A stretch of 64,000 nt of DNA, taken from positions 27,859,934 to 27,923,933 of the forward strand of contig OX621252.1 of NCBI GenBank assembly GCA_951640165.1. The letters run 5' to 3'. Position numbers and translations under genes: made by a program. The stretch comes from Pseudoips prasinana (Eukaryota; Arthropoda; Insecta; Lepidoptera; Nolidae). The notes under the pieces are model-generated. The model was not told where the DNA came from. It made no database searches and saw only the letters and a list, made by a program, of their open reading frames with translations. Position 1 is the stretch's first letter. Each line of letters opens with the position of its first letter. Shown here piece by piece: positions 33,101-48,100 of the stretch.

Positions 33101-36100
33101 TCTAATAAAACGTGTTTTATTCTTTAGTAGATTTATATTTTTCTATAGTATTTGATAATAAAACCTTACTGGTCGAATTTCGAACAAATGCGATCTATAG
33201 TCTAAATAAACACGTATATATCAGTACATACTGAATAAGCTTAGAAAATAATATGTTTGCCTTTTTGCGCATAACATATGTATATGAATTTGGCTGTTAG
33301 CCATACGAAGCTCCTGACGTTTGAAATTTAAACCAACGAGGTAATCTTCTATTGTTGTCTAGGAGCAGAATTTATGTAATTATATTTATGAGAATGGAAC
33401 CGAGCACTAAAACGATAATAACTTGGTTTATTGTCGCATAATTTATTCTCCGAGAAAAATAAACAAAAACATTGTGAAGTAAGAGTTCCGCAAGTATTTA
33501 ACGTCACTGGACGACACGTTCTGAGCCTCTTTACTATGGATCTATTCTATATTTTTTTGAGTTTTTTGAGTTAAGTATAAAACTTTTTAACATTTTTTTT
33601 TAAAACATATATTCTGAAAGAATTATCGGAATTGGTCGGAAGTCGGTTAAAAACTGGTCAAGATCAAATCTGGCTTGTGAACAAAGAGTTCCATAAGAAC
33701 AAGAGTTCTAACACGAAAATCGAGTATTAAAGTTTTTGAAGTTATACTTCTTTTGGCGCGATGGAGAAAAATGATGAGAGTCAATTTTTACGATGCGCGC
33801 GCACACCGACACCAAAAAATTTAACAGCATGAAGTTAGTTCTAGGTGGTATGAAAATTGATAACTATGTTAAAGTTGTATATTAAGAAGTATAACTTCTG
33901 ACGCGTGTACATAAGTACACACAAGTTTTTTTCTCGCTTTATTTGTAATTTGTAAATTTAAGATTTTTAGATTTTTCCCTTTATTTGTGCAATATGAACA
34001 ATCATGGTTTCTCTTAGCAGAACAAGGAGTATCCCATAGGTTTTTACACCCTTGCGAGTGCCAAATATCCGACAAAAAAATACCATTATTAAAACTGACG
34101 TGAGGAGCTAATATAATGAAGATAGTAACGGGTAATATTCACGGCGAGTGCGCGACGTCGTGCGGGTTGAACTCGCCCTGAAGATGACTTCCAGAAGAAG
34201 TCGAAACTGTTGGCCGAATCCAACAACAACAAAAAAATTTATTACGTCAGTTACCCGTTACTATCTTTCATAAAAAAAAATGTGAGCCGTCACGGGACGC
34301 CTGGCAGATGTGAAACATCGACATTATTTTGTAAAAGTAATATGCAGAAAAGAACATATTGTGATAGGAACGAAATATGTCATAATGATAAAAAAAAAGT
34401 CGATTGCACATGGCGACGCGTCGCCACACCGTACACACTACTATCGTATAGCGTGGCGACGCGTCGCCACGGCATGCGTCGCCACGCCAGAAATCTGTTT
34501 TACGTGCGGCTATAGATGTTTCACATCAAAATACCAATCAACTTGAGAAACTCCTCCTTTTGTAGTCGATTAAATCCAACATAAATAGTGAGATACCTAT
34601 TTCAGATCGTGGAAAAAAAAGAAAGGTACGAAAAGAAATGTCTCTAAACATTTTTTGGTGTACCTTATCATTTCACAAACTGATATTCCACAAGTTTGCT
34701 TGCGTTGTAATTAACATATGCACACATCCACGGGGTAGCCAATCTGACTAAGTGATATTAATTACAACTGGCCACCTCTACGTTTTACTGATAAAAACGA
34801 GTTAGACAGGTGGACAGATAGGGTTACGAATTAGGCTTCATTTCATCCTTTTAAAGTACGGAACCCTAAAAATATATAATTATTCAATACATACATTCAA
34901 ATTAAGAAACCTGCTGCTTTCTTTGAAGAATGCTAAGCAGCTTAAGGATTTTAAAGTTAATGCATCAGCCATTCTTCACTTCTGGCTTTTGTACACTTGA
35001 GAGCAATGGATCTGGGTCACTTGAAGAAACCTATAGATCTCAAAAACTAAGAACTCAGACTAATCATGTTTATTAGACAAATAAATACTCCTGAAACGAA
35101 GGTATTCAAACTTCTTAGTTAATGTAAAGTTATGTCATAAAAACTCAAATTTGAAAAAGGGGATTTTCGAAGATGGAACTACGAAATTACTTCATTGCTC
35201 TCGAGTGTATAAAATTGATCGCACTACCCGCAGTTTCAATTTAGGTGAACTTACCGTGACCTCAGGTGGATTAGCATCAACATGGCAGGTGATATGTGCG
35301 CGCTCTTGTTTCGCCACACCATGAACTCGTTGTTGAGAGCTTCTACACGTTGGAGCATCTGTCGACAACCGATTGATTAGTTCTTGATACAGAACATTGA
35401 CAAGTATTTATTGTTTAACTTATTAGGGGTTTTACCTTTAAATTATGTGTTACATACCCATACTCGGAAATGTTACGTTCAAATGAAAAGGTTTAAGTAG
35501 CTCTATATTTAAATAAGGATTTCTGAAATATAATGTAATGTTTTTGGTAAATAATTTAAAAAAGGGTTAATAAATGAAGGCTGACAATTGTGAAGATCTT
35601 TGGGGGACGCTTAAATGCAGTAGTGGACTTCTTTCGGTTAATATGATGATGATGGTGATATGTTAAGATTATAAAATGCATTGAACAAAACTTATAAGAG
35701 GCCAATAATATATATGATATTATGATTTTTCTGCTAAGATAAGTTCGCAGTATCAATCCTGCGTCTTGAAGTTAGAGGTTTTGTACTGCCGTGCCTAGGA
35801 GAGCACGTAAAGCCGTCAGGCCTGTGCCTGAACTCTTTCCGTTCGTATCAGCTAGCTGTCCCATCAGAAAACGAGAGTGACAGAATAGAAAGTGGACCTG
35901 TGTTTGTGCTCTTTGAAATGTCCCGCGGTGATGGCAACTTTTCATTAGTACTTGCTGCCATGGTCGAAATTGGACCAGGAACATGCTACTCACTACCATA
36001 CGGATAAAAGTAAGTTGAAATAAAAATAATAATTAAAAAACATAAAAATATACTACGTTTGAACACCACTAGACTAACAACTTTTTCATTGTGATGCCAG

Positions 36101-39100
36101 AAAATAAAAGGCCTCGGCTACAACGTAGTCTTTTATTTTAATAATAATTAAGAGGCTGACGTTAGGCGGTTGGGTCAAGAACAAGATCCAAAAAGCGGTG
36201 CTTTTGGACACGGCTCGCATTGTCAGGAGGTTCCTGTCTCTAGAGCCATAACCTCCGGTAGCATAGACCCTGTTCCTACTGCCGGATGCAAATCCTATTT
36301 TTTATATGTTAAAGTGTATATTTCTGTATTTCATTTATTTTAAAATGTATTTAATAAGAAAGATGTTAGAATAAATGATAATAATAATATACAGGGACAA
36401 TGTCACACAGATCATCCTAGCCCCAAACTAAGCAAAGCTTGTACTATGGGTACCAGGCGACGATATATTTTCTTGATACACTTAAATTAAATAACTACAA
36501 TTTAATGTAGTAACTCAAATAGATAAATACTATGGAAACCTTCTCTACTATGACGATTATGATATGTCGAATGATGGATTCAATATAAAATGTTTAGTCT
36601 CGAATTTGATATAGCAGCAGCGAATGAAATAACTTAATAATATATTATATCATATAAATACTTACATAGAACATTTAAAGAGAACGGTTTACTCTCCCCG
36701 TCTCCCTCCGCGTTGAAACCAACGCAGGTGTAATTGCCCGCTGTCTTCCTGCCGACCACCTGCAGGACTAGCGATTGGTTGCTGATGATGATACCTTGAC
36801 CCACATTGTGTAGAAGAGTTTTACCCTGTTGTAGAAAATGCAGAGTTATTTTATTTTAGACAAAAGTAATACGGATTCATAAATGAAATCGTACCACATG
36901 ATATAGGCCTGCTTATAATATTATAATCCTATCGAAGTTCACATAACACCTGTAAAAAGTTTGCCATAATTGCCAAGCTTGACAGACGGGTTGGTGATCG
37001 CAGTATGATGGTCATAGTAGCATTAAAACGCGACCGTTGTTATTAACACAAGGTCCGTCATAATAATAATAGCTTAATATAGACAGAACCATTGACAATA
37101 TGCAGTAAAAATATTAGACTATTAAACTAGATAATTAAACTTAAACATAATCTCTTGACAATAACTTGATACGAGTTCGCTAAATATCATTGCTATTATA
37201 AAATAAATTTTATAAATGTTTTCATACAATCAATACAATGTGTACCTAAAATGTATGTTACTAGAAATAATAACGTATACAACTATATTACTACAAACAT
37301 GTTCTGACTATTTACAAGCGCTTTTTTAAAGTCTACGTGAATAAAAACCTTTTTTATTTTATTTTTATTTATAGTACATAGAGAGACGCTGCTGCCCGTC
37401 TTCTGGTAGATATTCCCTTGGTTCGACTTCTACTCTACCCACGGGATGAGATGGGGTGATGATATTCTGTTATTCACCGCCGTCTCCACACAGCTATCGA
37501 AGTAACACTGGTAGTAATGCCCATCTAACCTCATAAAACATTGTCATTATGGGGCTATTTCTCGTTTCAGACGAAAAAAAATCAAATAAATTACTGGCGA
37601 TATTTCAACGACCCTTACCAAACCCTTAAATTCCCACCATAAATTCTTCACAAATACGCCGCTGAAGGGACTAAATTAGATACAAAACCCTGCAAACATC
37701 CACATAAGTAGATAGATAGCTACATAAACTCTTATAGCAAGGGAAAGTTAGTTTAGGGTAACTCCCTATTACTACCCTTCCTTGCATCCCTTGGGCTAAA
37801 CTTAACGCCATGTCTTTCACTATAAGATACATGATTTTACTATAAGTTTGAGTATTTTGCTTGAGGGGTTTACGTCTTGCAAATGTTTCCTGTTTGCCCT
37901 TCAGCTTAATGGAATACACAGAATAATTCGAGTTAATGTTGCTGTGAGTACGAATTAGTCTTAAGCTTCTCAACGCTACTGCGCTTGACTTTAGATTGAT
38001 ATGCTATGTTCAAGTTGTGACAAAATGGGGACATAAGTCTGTAATCTACACAAGTTGTACAATATTAATTTGCAATAATCTTATATCTATTGCAGTTGGT
38101 ACTTTATCCCGTCAGATGCAGCTAGTCACCAGAATTATCCGAGCAACGGTCGCATGACTTAACTATACGAAAACCAGTAACCGAGTTGTATAGACCCGGC
38201 ATCACATCCTGTGGTTTCCAATCATGTTTTCACATCATGAGAGCTAAAAATATGCAGCGTGCGTTTTAGAGCATCGAAAGCCTTTTACTCAATCACCAAG
38301 TCTTCCACAGAATTATTTGCGGGGTGTGGATTGAGACGCATGCACTAAATAACTCTACCACACAGTCTCCAGGCGGGTAATATTCTAGGTAACTGGTAAT
38401 ATGACTCCAATCTAGCACCTTATACTTATCTGGCACTTAGCACTCTGAATAGCTGAAAAGTTGTGCATGTTTTTTGGAATATATAATAAAGTACTATGTT
38501 TTTATATAATAAATCTGTTAGAAATTACGAAAATCGTTACTCTTTGAAGCTCTGATTTGAAAGCTTTTGAAGATAATTATCATTTTATGGTTGATTTTTG
38601 TTTATTAAAGAGTAAGCAATCAGATAAGTAGCAAGCAAGCTTACAAATTATATCAAGAATTGTTTAATTTTATGAATTTCCTTAGTTATATACCACAGAT
38701 ATCTTAAAAAATTATATGGAAAATTGTTGACAAGATTCATTTGGTTGCAAATGAGTTCTCCTAAATCCCCTTAACGGATTGCCGCCATATTACTAGGAAC
38801 CGTATGTATACCACCGTCTAGTCTAGTCTGGAGAGATATTTTTCTTGTATTTAGTTACTATGCCAGAAATTAGTGGACGTTTTTTGTTTATTGGGCATCG
38901 TCCAAAGATCTCAGATTACTTAGATACAACCTAATCTTAGATCTTTGCATTAACTGGACTGGTAAGTTTGTGTTTAAAGTTATTATTTCTAAGAATTATT
39001 GATTGCTGTGTGGCTGACAGCATAGTATATCGTCACCCCATCTGATCCCGTGGGGGTCGTAGAAGTCAACCTGAGGGAATATCTCTGAGAAAACGGGTAC

Positions 39101-42100
39101 TATGACCATCATACTGCGATCGCCAATCCGTCTGCCAAGCGTGGCAATTATGGTATGCATTACATCACCTTCAAATGATGGACACAACTCCATTCTGGAA
39201 ATCTTTTGGGGAGACCTTTGTCTAGCATACATTCGGTGTCAATGTGTCATTCGGCTGACATTAGTCAGATTTTTTATCATTCTGTACACATATCAATGCA
39301 TGTTAAAAATAATTTTAGTTATTTAAGAGTGATACACACGGCGTCAGCATAATAAAGGAGTCCCGAACTTGAAACTCTTTGGAATATATTAATTATAAAT
39401 AGATAATAATGTTTATTCTAATTAAAAGTTTGCAAACAAGTTACGTGTTATAACAGAGTTTGTATCTTTGTGTGGTCATTGACTTGTCGGTTTCACGTTA
39501 CCGTAGTTATAATTATTAGTAGCGATATGGTAGCTGAGAAGTGCGTACCCTATTCTGCAACAACTAAGTTAACCTTTCGTACACAAGTTTCAAAGCCAGT
39601 CAGTCGTGTATAACCGGCTACAGATATACAACGTGTATCATAAATAGTGTGGAAATTTAAACATGGATGACGCCACATGTAGAACAATGGTTACAGTAGA
39701 ATAGAATTGTCCACACAAGCAGGATATATAGGTAGTACAAAAGAATAATACAATCTAGTACAATGGGCGGTCTTATGGCATTCAATTCTCCCAGACAACC
39801 TTTGGATGGATAGGAGCTGTAATTGTTTTAAAAAGTGGGTGTTTAACAAAGAAAGTAGTGGATAAAAGAAATGTGTATAATAGTGTAAAGGGCGTACCAA
39901 ATATATGGTATGTCTACATATATGATAAACATAAATACATACAGTACAGTAGTTGCCCAGGAGAGCTGATTTTAACAAAACTTTCAATGGCAAAAGCTGA
40001 TGTACAAGATAATTTTTTGCTAGTGCATTATAATAGACCATTCGTCAAGAAAAAGCGTAATGCTTCTAAGGGACAGAAAAATATTATTTGGACGAGGCAA
40101 TAAATTACGCAGGTCAAACAAACAGGAAGTTGGAAGATAGGTTTATTTTCTAAATTCTATTAAAATAAAACTAGTTGAATTTGGAGGAATTTGTGATTGA
40201 GTTAGAAAATAATAAATTTTTACTTACATTGTGTCGCCATTCTACTTTGTAAACATAAGGATGTGCCTTGATGATGCAGTCGAAGTAAACATCAGAACCC
40301 TCCCTAATGTTGGAAGGGTCCAGGTTCGTACCCAGCCGTACAACTGTTTCTGGAACATCTAGTTAAAAAGAAAAATTCATAATTATGATTGAAATTATAT
40401 GTAAATTCATCGACGAAGGGGATAAGTTTTCCCATTTTCCTTAATCTAAGAGTATGTTTCTGTATTTTCACGTTATTCTAAACGTAAACTTACGTGTGTA
40501 CTGGTGTACTATAATGAATTGTATGCCAAATAATCTAATATCAATAGATCGACCATTCAATGTCTAAATACTTGAAAGTTCATAATGTCGAATGGTTAGA
40601 ATAGAACATTTACAATAATTAATTATTAGAATAGAACATTAATTGATGACTTCTTTAGATTGAATTGAATGTTTCTTACATACTAGACAATGGAGAGAAC
40701 ATACATTAAACTACATTGCTTATTGTGTTACCAAATGTGACTGCAAACGTTTCAAAATGCATTAAATAACTACCGTTTTAAAATAAGAATAGACAACTGA
40801 CACCAACTTTTCTTAGCCACGAGAGATTTATAAATATCTTTTAACTATATACGTCTGTTCCTAAAATTGACGACGATCACAAAGGTCGTAACCAGAAAAA
40901 GCCTTGCCTTTTCATATTTCTTTTATTCGTACCGTAATCTAATAATGATTCCACCACACAATAATTTGAACTTGATTTTTTTTTTAACTAAAGTTGTTCA
41001 GTTTTATAAGTAGATAGATTAAGTATCCTACACTATTTCTGTTTTACGTTGTATATTTCAAAACAAAAAGAAACAAAGTTTGCGGCAAGTTTCAAGGATT
41101 TTTGTAATAAATACGAAATGGAATTGGCAGAAAAAGGTAATTTTTCTTGGAATTCTTTCTCATGGGAGGCATAAGATTAACATTCAAGAAAGTTACTACC
41201 TCAGAATTCTTAGAAGCCTTTGTGTGATACACCAAAGTCTTCACAGATATTCTTAGCTATTTTGGAATATTTTCTCGGTATTGGAAATATAACGGAAATT
41301 AATTTCGATAAAATTGTAGTAAGCCATTTAAAATCAAAATTTTGATTGCTTTGGTGTATTAAGAATTGGCATCGACCATAATAATAATAATATCCTGTGT
41401 TATAATGTTAGTCTGGAAGGAAGCCTTCTAGACTAACTGCTACAGTAAACTAGATTTCTATGTGATTTTCAGACAAAGTTTATACTAGCCCAAAGTCGAT
41501 CCTGTAAAGGTTGGTAGCGATTAGATCAACAAATGTTTTTTAATCAGTTTCGTTTATGTGGTATTACAACGCATACGCGTCAAGTTATAATAATAATTAA
41601 AATTTTAATTTCGAAATGTAAAAAAGAACTCGTGACTTTTTTTGCCAATTTCTTAGTAGCCTTGACGTCATGCATGGCAGAGAAAAAGTATCAATACTAA
41701 AAAAACCAAAAAAATTAATTGATTAAAAATGTATGACTATTACAAATTAGAACCAATTTAAATGGTGAAAATGGAGGAAAGTGAATAACTTGTAATACAA
41801 AATAAAGGTAATAAAACTTACACTGTATATCCAGCGTCCAGTCATCTTCCAACGCAGCAACTGAGGGCATCTGGGGATTAGAAGCTCTGCAAGCCAGCTT
41901 CGCTCCCGCATCTGACTTGGTCAGTTGTAAGGACACCGTGGACGTTGTCGTATTGCCATCCGTTGATAACTGTTGGATAAACAATATATAAATATATAAT
42001 ACTGATTCTTATTCTTATCAACTGTTTAAGAAATTCCTACTCGATATTATTTATTTACATAGGAAAACCAACAGCTATTAAATATAAAATTAAAATTAAA

Positions 42101-45100
42101 TATAAACTAAGCAACAGTGAGCCAATAACAGGTTTTCACGAATTGCAACAGACATATCAGTGCCTAAGTGATAATCAATATATCGCTAAAGAATTACAAC
42201 TAACGAAATATTACAAAATTTAAATACTAAATTACAGAAAAATTATTTAAGTTAAAAATATTCCTTGCCGTACTGCATTTAGTGATGAATGGGTCAAGTG
42301 ATAAATCTTTGCATAGTTTGTTAAGATCCTTGCTTGCTCGTATAAGATATGAATTTGGCCTGTAATTTGGGTAAGAAAGAGATGTTGAGAAAGGTGGATT
42401 ATAACGAATGTATCTAATCATCATTAAAGTGAAGCTTTTCTAAAAGATCTGGGCAATCAATTTCCTTTGAGATTATCTTTAATAAAAATGTACAGTCTGC
42501 CAATTGGCGACGATTTGCGAGTAGTAGTATGTGAAACTTTTTACAAATATCAAAATAATTTTCCGAACGTTAAGGTATGAGTAATCGATTGCATAAAAAA
42601 TTTATAAAGCGTTTTTAATTGCATAAAAAATTTATAAAGTGTTTTTTTTATATTATCAGCCTGATATTGTACACGTGGCCATAAGCCTCCCAAAAAGGTT
42701 TCTATTACATTATCATTTGGAGGAGTTTGACTTTGTCCCCGTGCTTGGCAACTAAGTTGTCAACGCAGTTTGGTGGTAGCTAGTACACAGGTGGCGCTGC
42801 TGCCCGACTAACTCCTCCTTTTTTCTTTCTGATTAAATTCGTTGCAGGATGCAAGACAGTTAAAGTGATTCCCCGGGACATGCCTGAGCCTCACCGCTCA
42901 GTGTCATTTCATTGTGTGCCACTGTTGATCCTGGCTTACAGGAATTGCAGTGGTGGGTAAGAGGGAAGGACTAGTCCCGATACCTGCATGGCTACCACAA
43001 GTTCATATAGTTTACTTCCTCGATGTTCCTTGCAGTTTTTCCAGTATCAAGTAGCACCCGCCCCTAGCGGAAACTTCAATGTACTTACAATGGCTATACT
43101 AAAAAACGGTAAGTTTCGTCGAGTAAATAAACTATATCGAGTCGTGGTAGAGCTACTGGTCACCTTTTATGACGCCCACGGGAAGGTATGGGGGGGAGCT
43201 TATTTCTATGCCGGAAACTACACGGTTAATTCATATTTATGACTAGATAAACAATAAATTTGAGAATAACGTAATAAATAACGTATAATAAAAATAACGT
43301 AAAAAGAATAAAATATTTACCATTTAGCTATTATTTTTACAATCATCATCATCATGTCAGCAAATAAGATGGAAACGCTGCAGCCCAATAAGGCGAATTT
43401 GAACAATATAATTACCCAAATATTTATAACTAGCTGTGCCCCGCGGTTTTACCCGCGTTAAATTTTATAAATTATCACAGCTCCTCCCCCGTAGATGATA
43501 GCGTGATAATATGTAGCCTATATGTTGATCCGGCCTCTTAGTAATATTACATGCAAAATTTTAAGTAAATCCATGCAGTACTTTTTGAGTCTAGCCCGGA
43601 CATACATACAGACAAACAGATAAACAGACAAAAATTCTAAAAATTTTAGTTTTGGTTTTTATATCGTTTGAAGATCACGCCCCAAGTATCCTTTTAAAAA
43701 AATATTCAATGTGCAGTTTTGACTTTCCTACGATTTTATTATATGTATAGATAATAATATCCATTTAGATTAATCATGTATATATCTTATTTCATTTTTT
43801 TAAATTGCGATTTAATAGTAATTGTTTTGACGTATATACTTCTTATATAGTGTATTAGTTGATTTGTTATCCTCATGTCGAATTTTGTGTGAGGCGTAGC
43901 GCTGCGCAAATTTATAGACTTGGCTTCCTTTTCTTCCCTACTTTAACATGTTATGGAAATAGGTAAGCTAATAAGCATACGACTCGCACGTTACTGTTGA
44001 TCTAGTAGTAAATAACCCTTACTGCTATAATAAATAAAAAAGGTTTCCATTCAAGTAGACTTTAAAAAAGCGCTTGTAAATAGTCAGAACATGTTCGTCG
44101 TAATATATAATTAATTTATAATTATTTCTACGTACACATGGATATTTAGGTACACGGATGTTGGAAATTATTTACAATAAGATTAATTTTATAATAGTAA
44201 CGATATTTAGCTAACTTAAATTAAGTTATAGTCACTGCTAAGCCAGAAGTCGTGACTGATAACGTCTGGATAATAACAAAAAAACGTTAGTCGCGTTAAT
44301 CATCATAACAGCTAAAAGAAGTCCACTGCTGGACAAAAGCCTCCCCTAGAACCATTTTGGGGGGATATGCCGTAATCGCCACGCTTGGCAGACGGGTTGG
44401 CAGTCGCAGAAGTCATAGTACTCAGAAAGAAGCTGCTGCCCTTCCTCTGGTAGATATTCCCTTGGGTCGATTTCTACGTCCCCCAGGGGATGAGTTGGGG
44501 TAATGATATACTGGTATTCGCTGCCTATTAACAATGTTGTGCACAAGTAAATAAGTAATATATTATCATCCTAAGTGTGATAATACTCCCAATAGCTTTT
44601 ATCCATTTTAATCACACTAATATTATAAAGGCGAAAGTTTGTGAGTGTGAATGTTTGTTACTTTTTCACACAAAAACTACAGAACGGATTTTCATAAAAC
44701 TTTGTAGTAATATAGCTTATAATTATCCGAATAACACTATGCTATAATTTATAAAGTTTAACGGGGATGAAACCGCGGAGCACGGCTAGTAAGTAATAAA
44801 TGGTTTCTCACTAAATATGGATGACGATAAAAAATACTAAATAAACTACAAATATTTTAGATAACTACATCAGTTTATAATGAGGGTGACCAACACATGC
44901 GAATATTGCACTAAAAGCTACTTAACAATAAAGATTAAATTGCGTACATTATATTAGTCTTTATTTCACGTAAATCAATGCAGTATTACGGAAGTTATGA
45001 CTGTGAGAAGTTTTGAGCACTTTTTAAATTTCCACGATAGCGCGCGCTTGGCGCGTGACGTCAGCTATCAGCTCACTCCGATCGCTCGCGCGCCCCGCGC

Positions 45101-48100
45101 CATATGAAACTTATTCAAGTGATGCCACGCGCGCGCGCTGTTCTTGTATCATAGCTTTATTTATTAATTTGTTATTATTGTATTACATCAACCTGTTAAA
45201 CACCTTGTGAGTTACATATATCTGCACCCTGGAAGAGGGATACATGGCAGGTAGATTTCCTTACACGACTGACAAACTTTGATTGACAGTAGCATGCGGC
45301 GTCAAGAATCCAAAGTTTCTTAATCTACCAATAATACTCTCGACTTAGTTACTTACTTATTTTTTTTTGTTTTCAGTACCTTTTTAATTAAGTCTAATAA
45401 AGAACTAACTAAACAAATATAAAATAAAAATATTATAAGTAGGTACCTTTTTATATTTATATATAATTCCAAATTTTAATGCCATTATAGACGACCAAAA
45501 TAAGACCAAACGGCAGAGGATAAACTCACTCTGTGAATGAATCTTCAAAAGTGTTAACGATGTGTATTTAGGATACAATGAAGGCCGGTACTATTATATT
45601 TCTAGCATAATGTTTGTAAAATTTTGTACACCATCTCCAAGTATACTTACGTACGCAGGTAAGTACTATACTCAGCGGCCCGCTAACTGCTGTAGATTAA
45701 TACCACTGTCATTCTTAACGTTTTTTTTCAAAGACAATAATAGTACTATAATACTTTACAAACATGTAATAGACTATTTACGGGTTACACAAATAGTTGT
45801 CCGGCTCGGGAATAAAACCTCGGACACACAGCGGCGACTGTCTTAGCCGCTGCGCCTCACTTGCAGTCAATTTTACTTCACTTATATTCAACATACCTAT
45901 TTTTACTTATTGAGTATTAGTGGTTAAAGTCAAACGTAGATAATAATCACAAAATATTGTATAAGTAGGTAAAATATTTCGTGGTTATTATATATTTTTT
46001 CCAAATATCCCATGTTTAATCTACGTCAGTAAGTTAGAGGTAACATTACCTATTCTCATTAAAAAAATACGATATTGTTGGTTGGTTGGTTATTTATTAT
46101 AACATCCTGATATCAAGATTCCTGATAGATAATACCAATATTAATGTCTCTTATTTAAAGATTAAATTGTAAAATCCTTAAATGACAAGGTAGATAAACT
46201 TTTAAGTTTAGCTACCTTTGTCATTTAAGGATTTTACAATTTAATCAGTCAGAAGTTGATTATAAAATGCACCAATAGATAACGTAGTGTTTCATGAGAA
46301 AAGTATAAATATAATAGTGATTGACATCAAAATAATATTCATAACAAAATGCAATAGTTTTCAGTCCTATTGAATCCTGTCTGCGTATTGCGGTCATCCA
46401 TTTCTTCCTTATCATAGGATATTTAGGTATACTAAAAACACTTTTTGGGTGTGTTAACATTGGAATTAAAACTCTTGGGCACTACACGGCATTTTCTAAT
46501 AATAAAATCGCAAGTATCAGCCACCAGCAGCGGTGATTAAATGAATAGTACCTAGATTTGTACCCGTAAACCGGCCGGCGCGCTGCGTGAGTTGATATGT
46601 GATGTCACAGCGCGATCAAACGCCGTTTGTATTTTGAAATAATATCGCTCGAAAATGCGTACTTTGATTGCTATTATCTCAGCTGTCTTTGGGAAAATAA
46701 AAAAAGTAAAAATGCAGATGTTCTTGTATTTAATTCTAGATTATTTTTCCCCGGTGTCCATACGAACAACGTATTAGATCCTACAATATGATTACTCTTC
46801 GCGACCGTAGACTAGTACAAGATCTCATGTTCTTTTTCAAATTGGTTAACAATAAATTAGATTGCGATAAACTATCTGAACAGGTTGGACTAAAAGTGCC
46901 CTATAAAATACCCAGACATCCCATTACCCATCTATTTCACAGTAAAGCATCCAAGACAAATATAGGAGTTTGCTCACCCATCAATAGGCTCAGTCAGGCG
47001 ATGAATTCATATATAAAGTCCACTCCACATGCTGACATATATCATGACTCCATGAATGTCTTTAAAACCCAAATTTTGAAGACCCGCATACAAACAAATA
47101 ATATATTATGCTAGTACATAGGTATATCTCATATACTACATACTATCACATTTGTGTTCATTGATGTCTTTTTATTTCTGTTTGTGTTTTTATATATATA
47201 TTTCTTTTTTTTGGTTTTAAGTAGAAGTATAATTTGGTTTAATTTCTGTTTGATAAATTGGTTTAGTTAAGTTTAATAACTGATTGTTATATTTTTGTTT
47301 ATATAGTTTATTATCACTTTAGTTTTATTACACTTTGTTTTGACTTAGGTTATCATTTCTATTTGTAAGTGTTGGTTCACCTGTTATTGGCAACTGTATA
47401 AGACCATAACTCGGTACCAATCATTATTTTAAATGTTATATACAGAAGCTGTTGGTGTACCTTTAGCTAAATAAATAAATAAATATCTAGAATAAAACAT
47501 TGGCCAGGCTCATTATCTATATTATAATAGAGGAAGAATTGGAGTTGGGCGTGATTTAACTGAACAAAAGTATTCCAAATAACATGTAAATATTTAATAG
47601 AAACGCCCAAACTTGAATATTATATAGATTTTTTTATATTGTAAAATGAAATCAATACGTATTTAGCCCATAGAAAAGTAAGATATACTTATAAGTAAAT
47701 GATTTCCTTTACTTCCAAGTAATAGAATCAATAATTGAAACAATAATTTATTTACTTAGAAATATATAAAAATGTTAATTAATTGAGTTCACCTATGTAC
47801 ATGCTTTTGTTAACTATATCATAAGTCTTTATTCATTATCTAACTCCTCCTTGTTTCTCTCTGATTAAATTCGTTGCGGGATCCAAGACAGTTAAAACGA
47901 TTTCCTAGGACATGCCTGAGCTTCACCGCTCAGTGTCATTTCATTGTGCGTTCATCCTGGCTTACAGGAGTTGCAGTGGTGGGTAAGAGGGAGGGACTAG
48001 TCCAGAAGTTACATCATAATGTTTTTTTCTTTGTGTAACAAATTAATAAAGCTGTATAGATGATGGCCAGAAATATAGGGTTAAATAATCTTTATTTCAC

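Noticed and set aside
34210..34546. Small plus-strand genes
   Set aside because: Coding potential comes from repeated palindromes and A-runs; no domain or splice context.
39691..40041. Minus-strand gene of 116 residues
   Set aside because: It overlies a dispersed repeat shared with 7669-7880; only a short LINE-like segment is recognisable.
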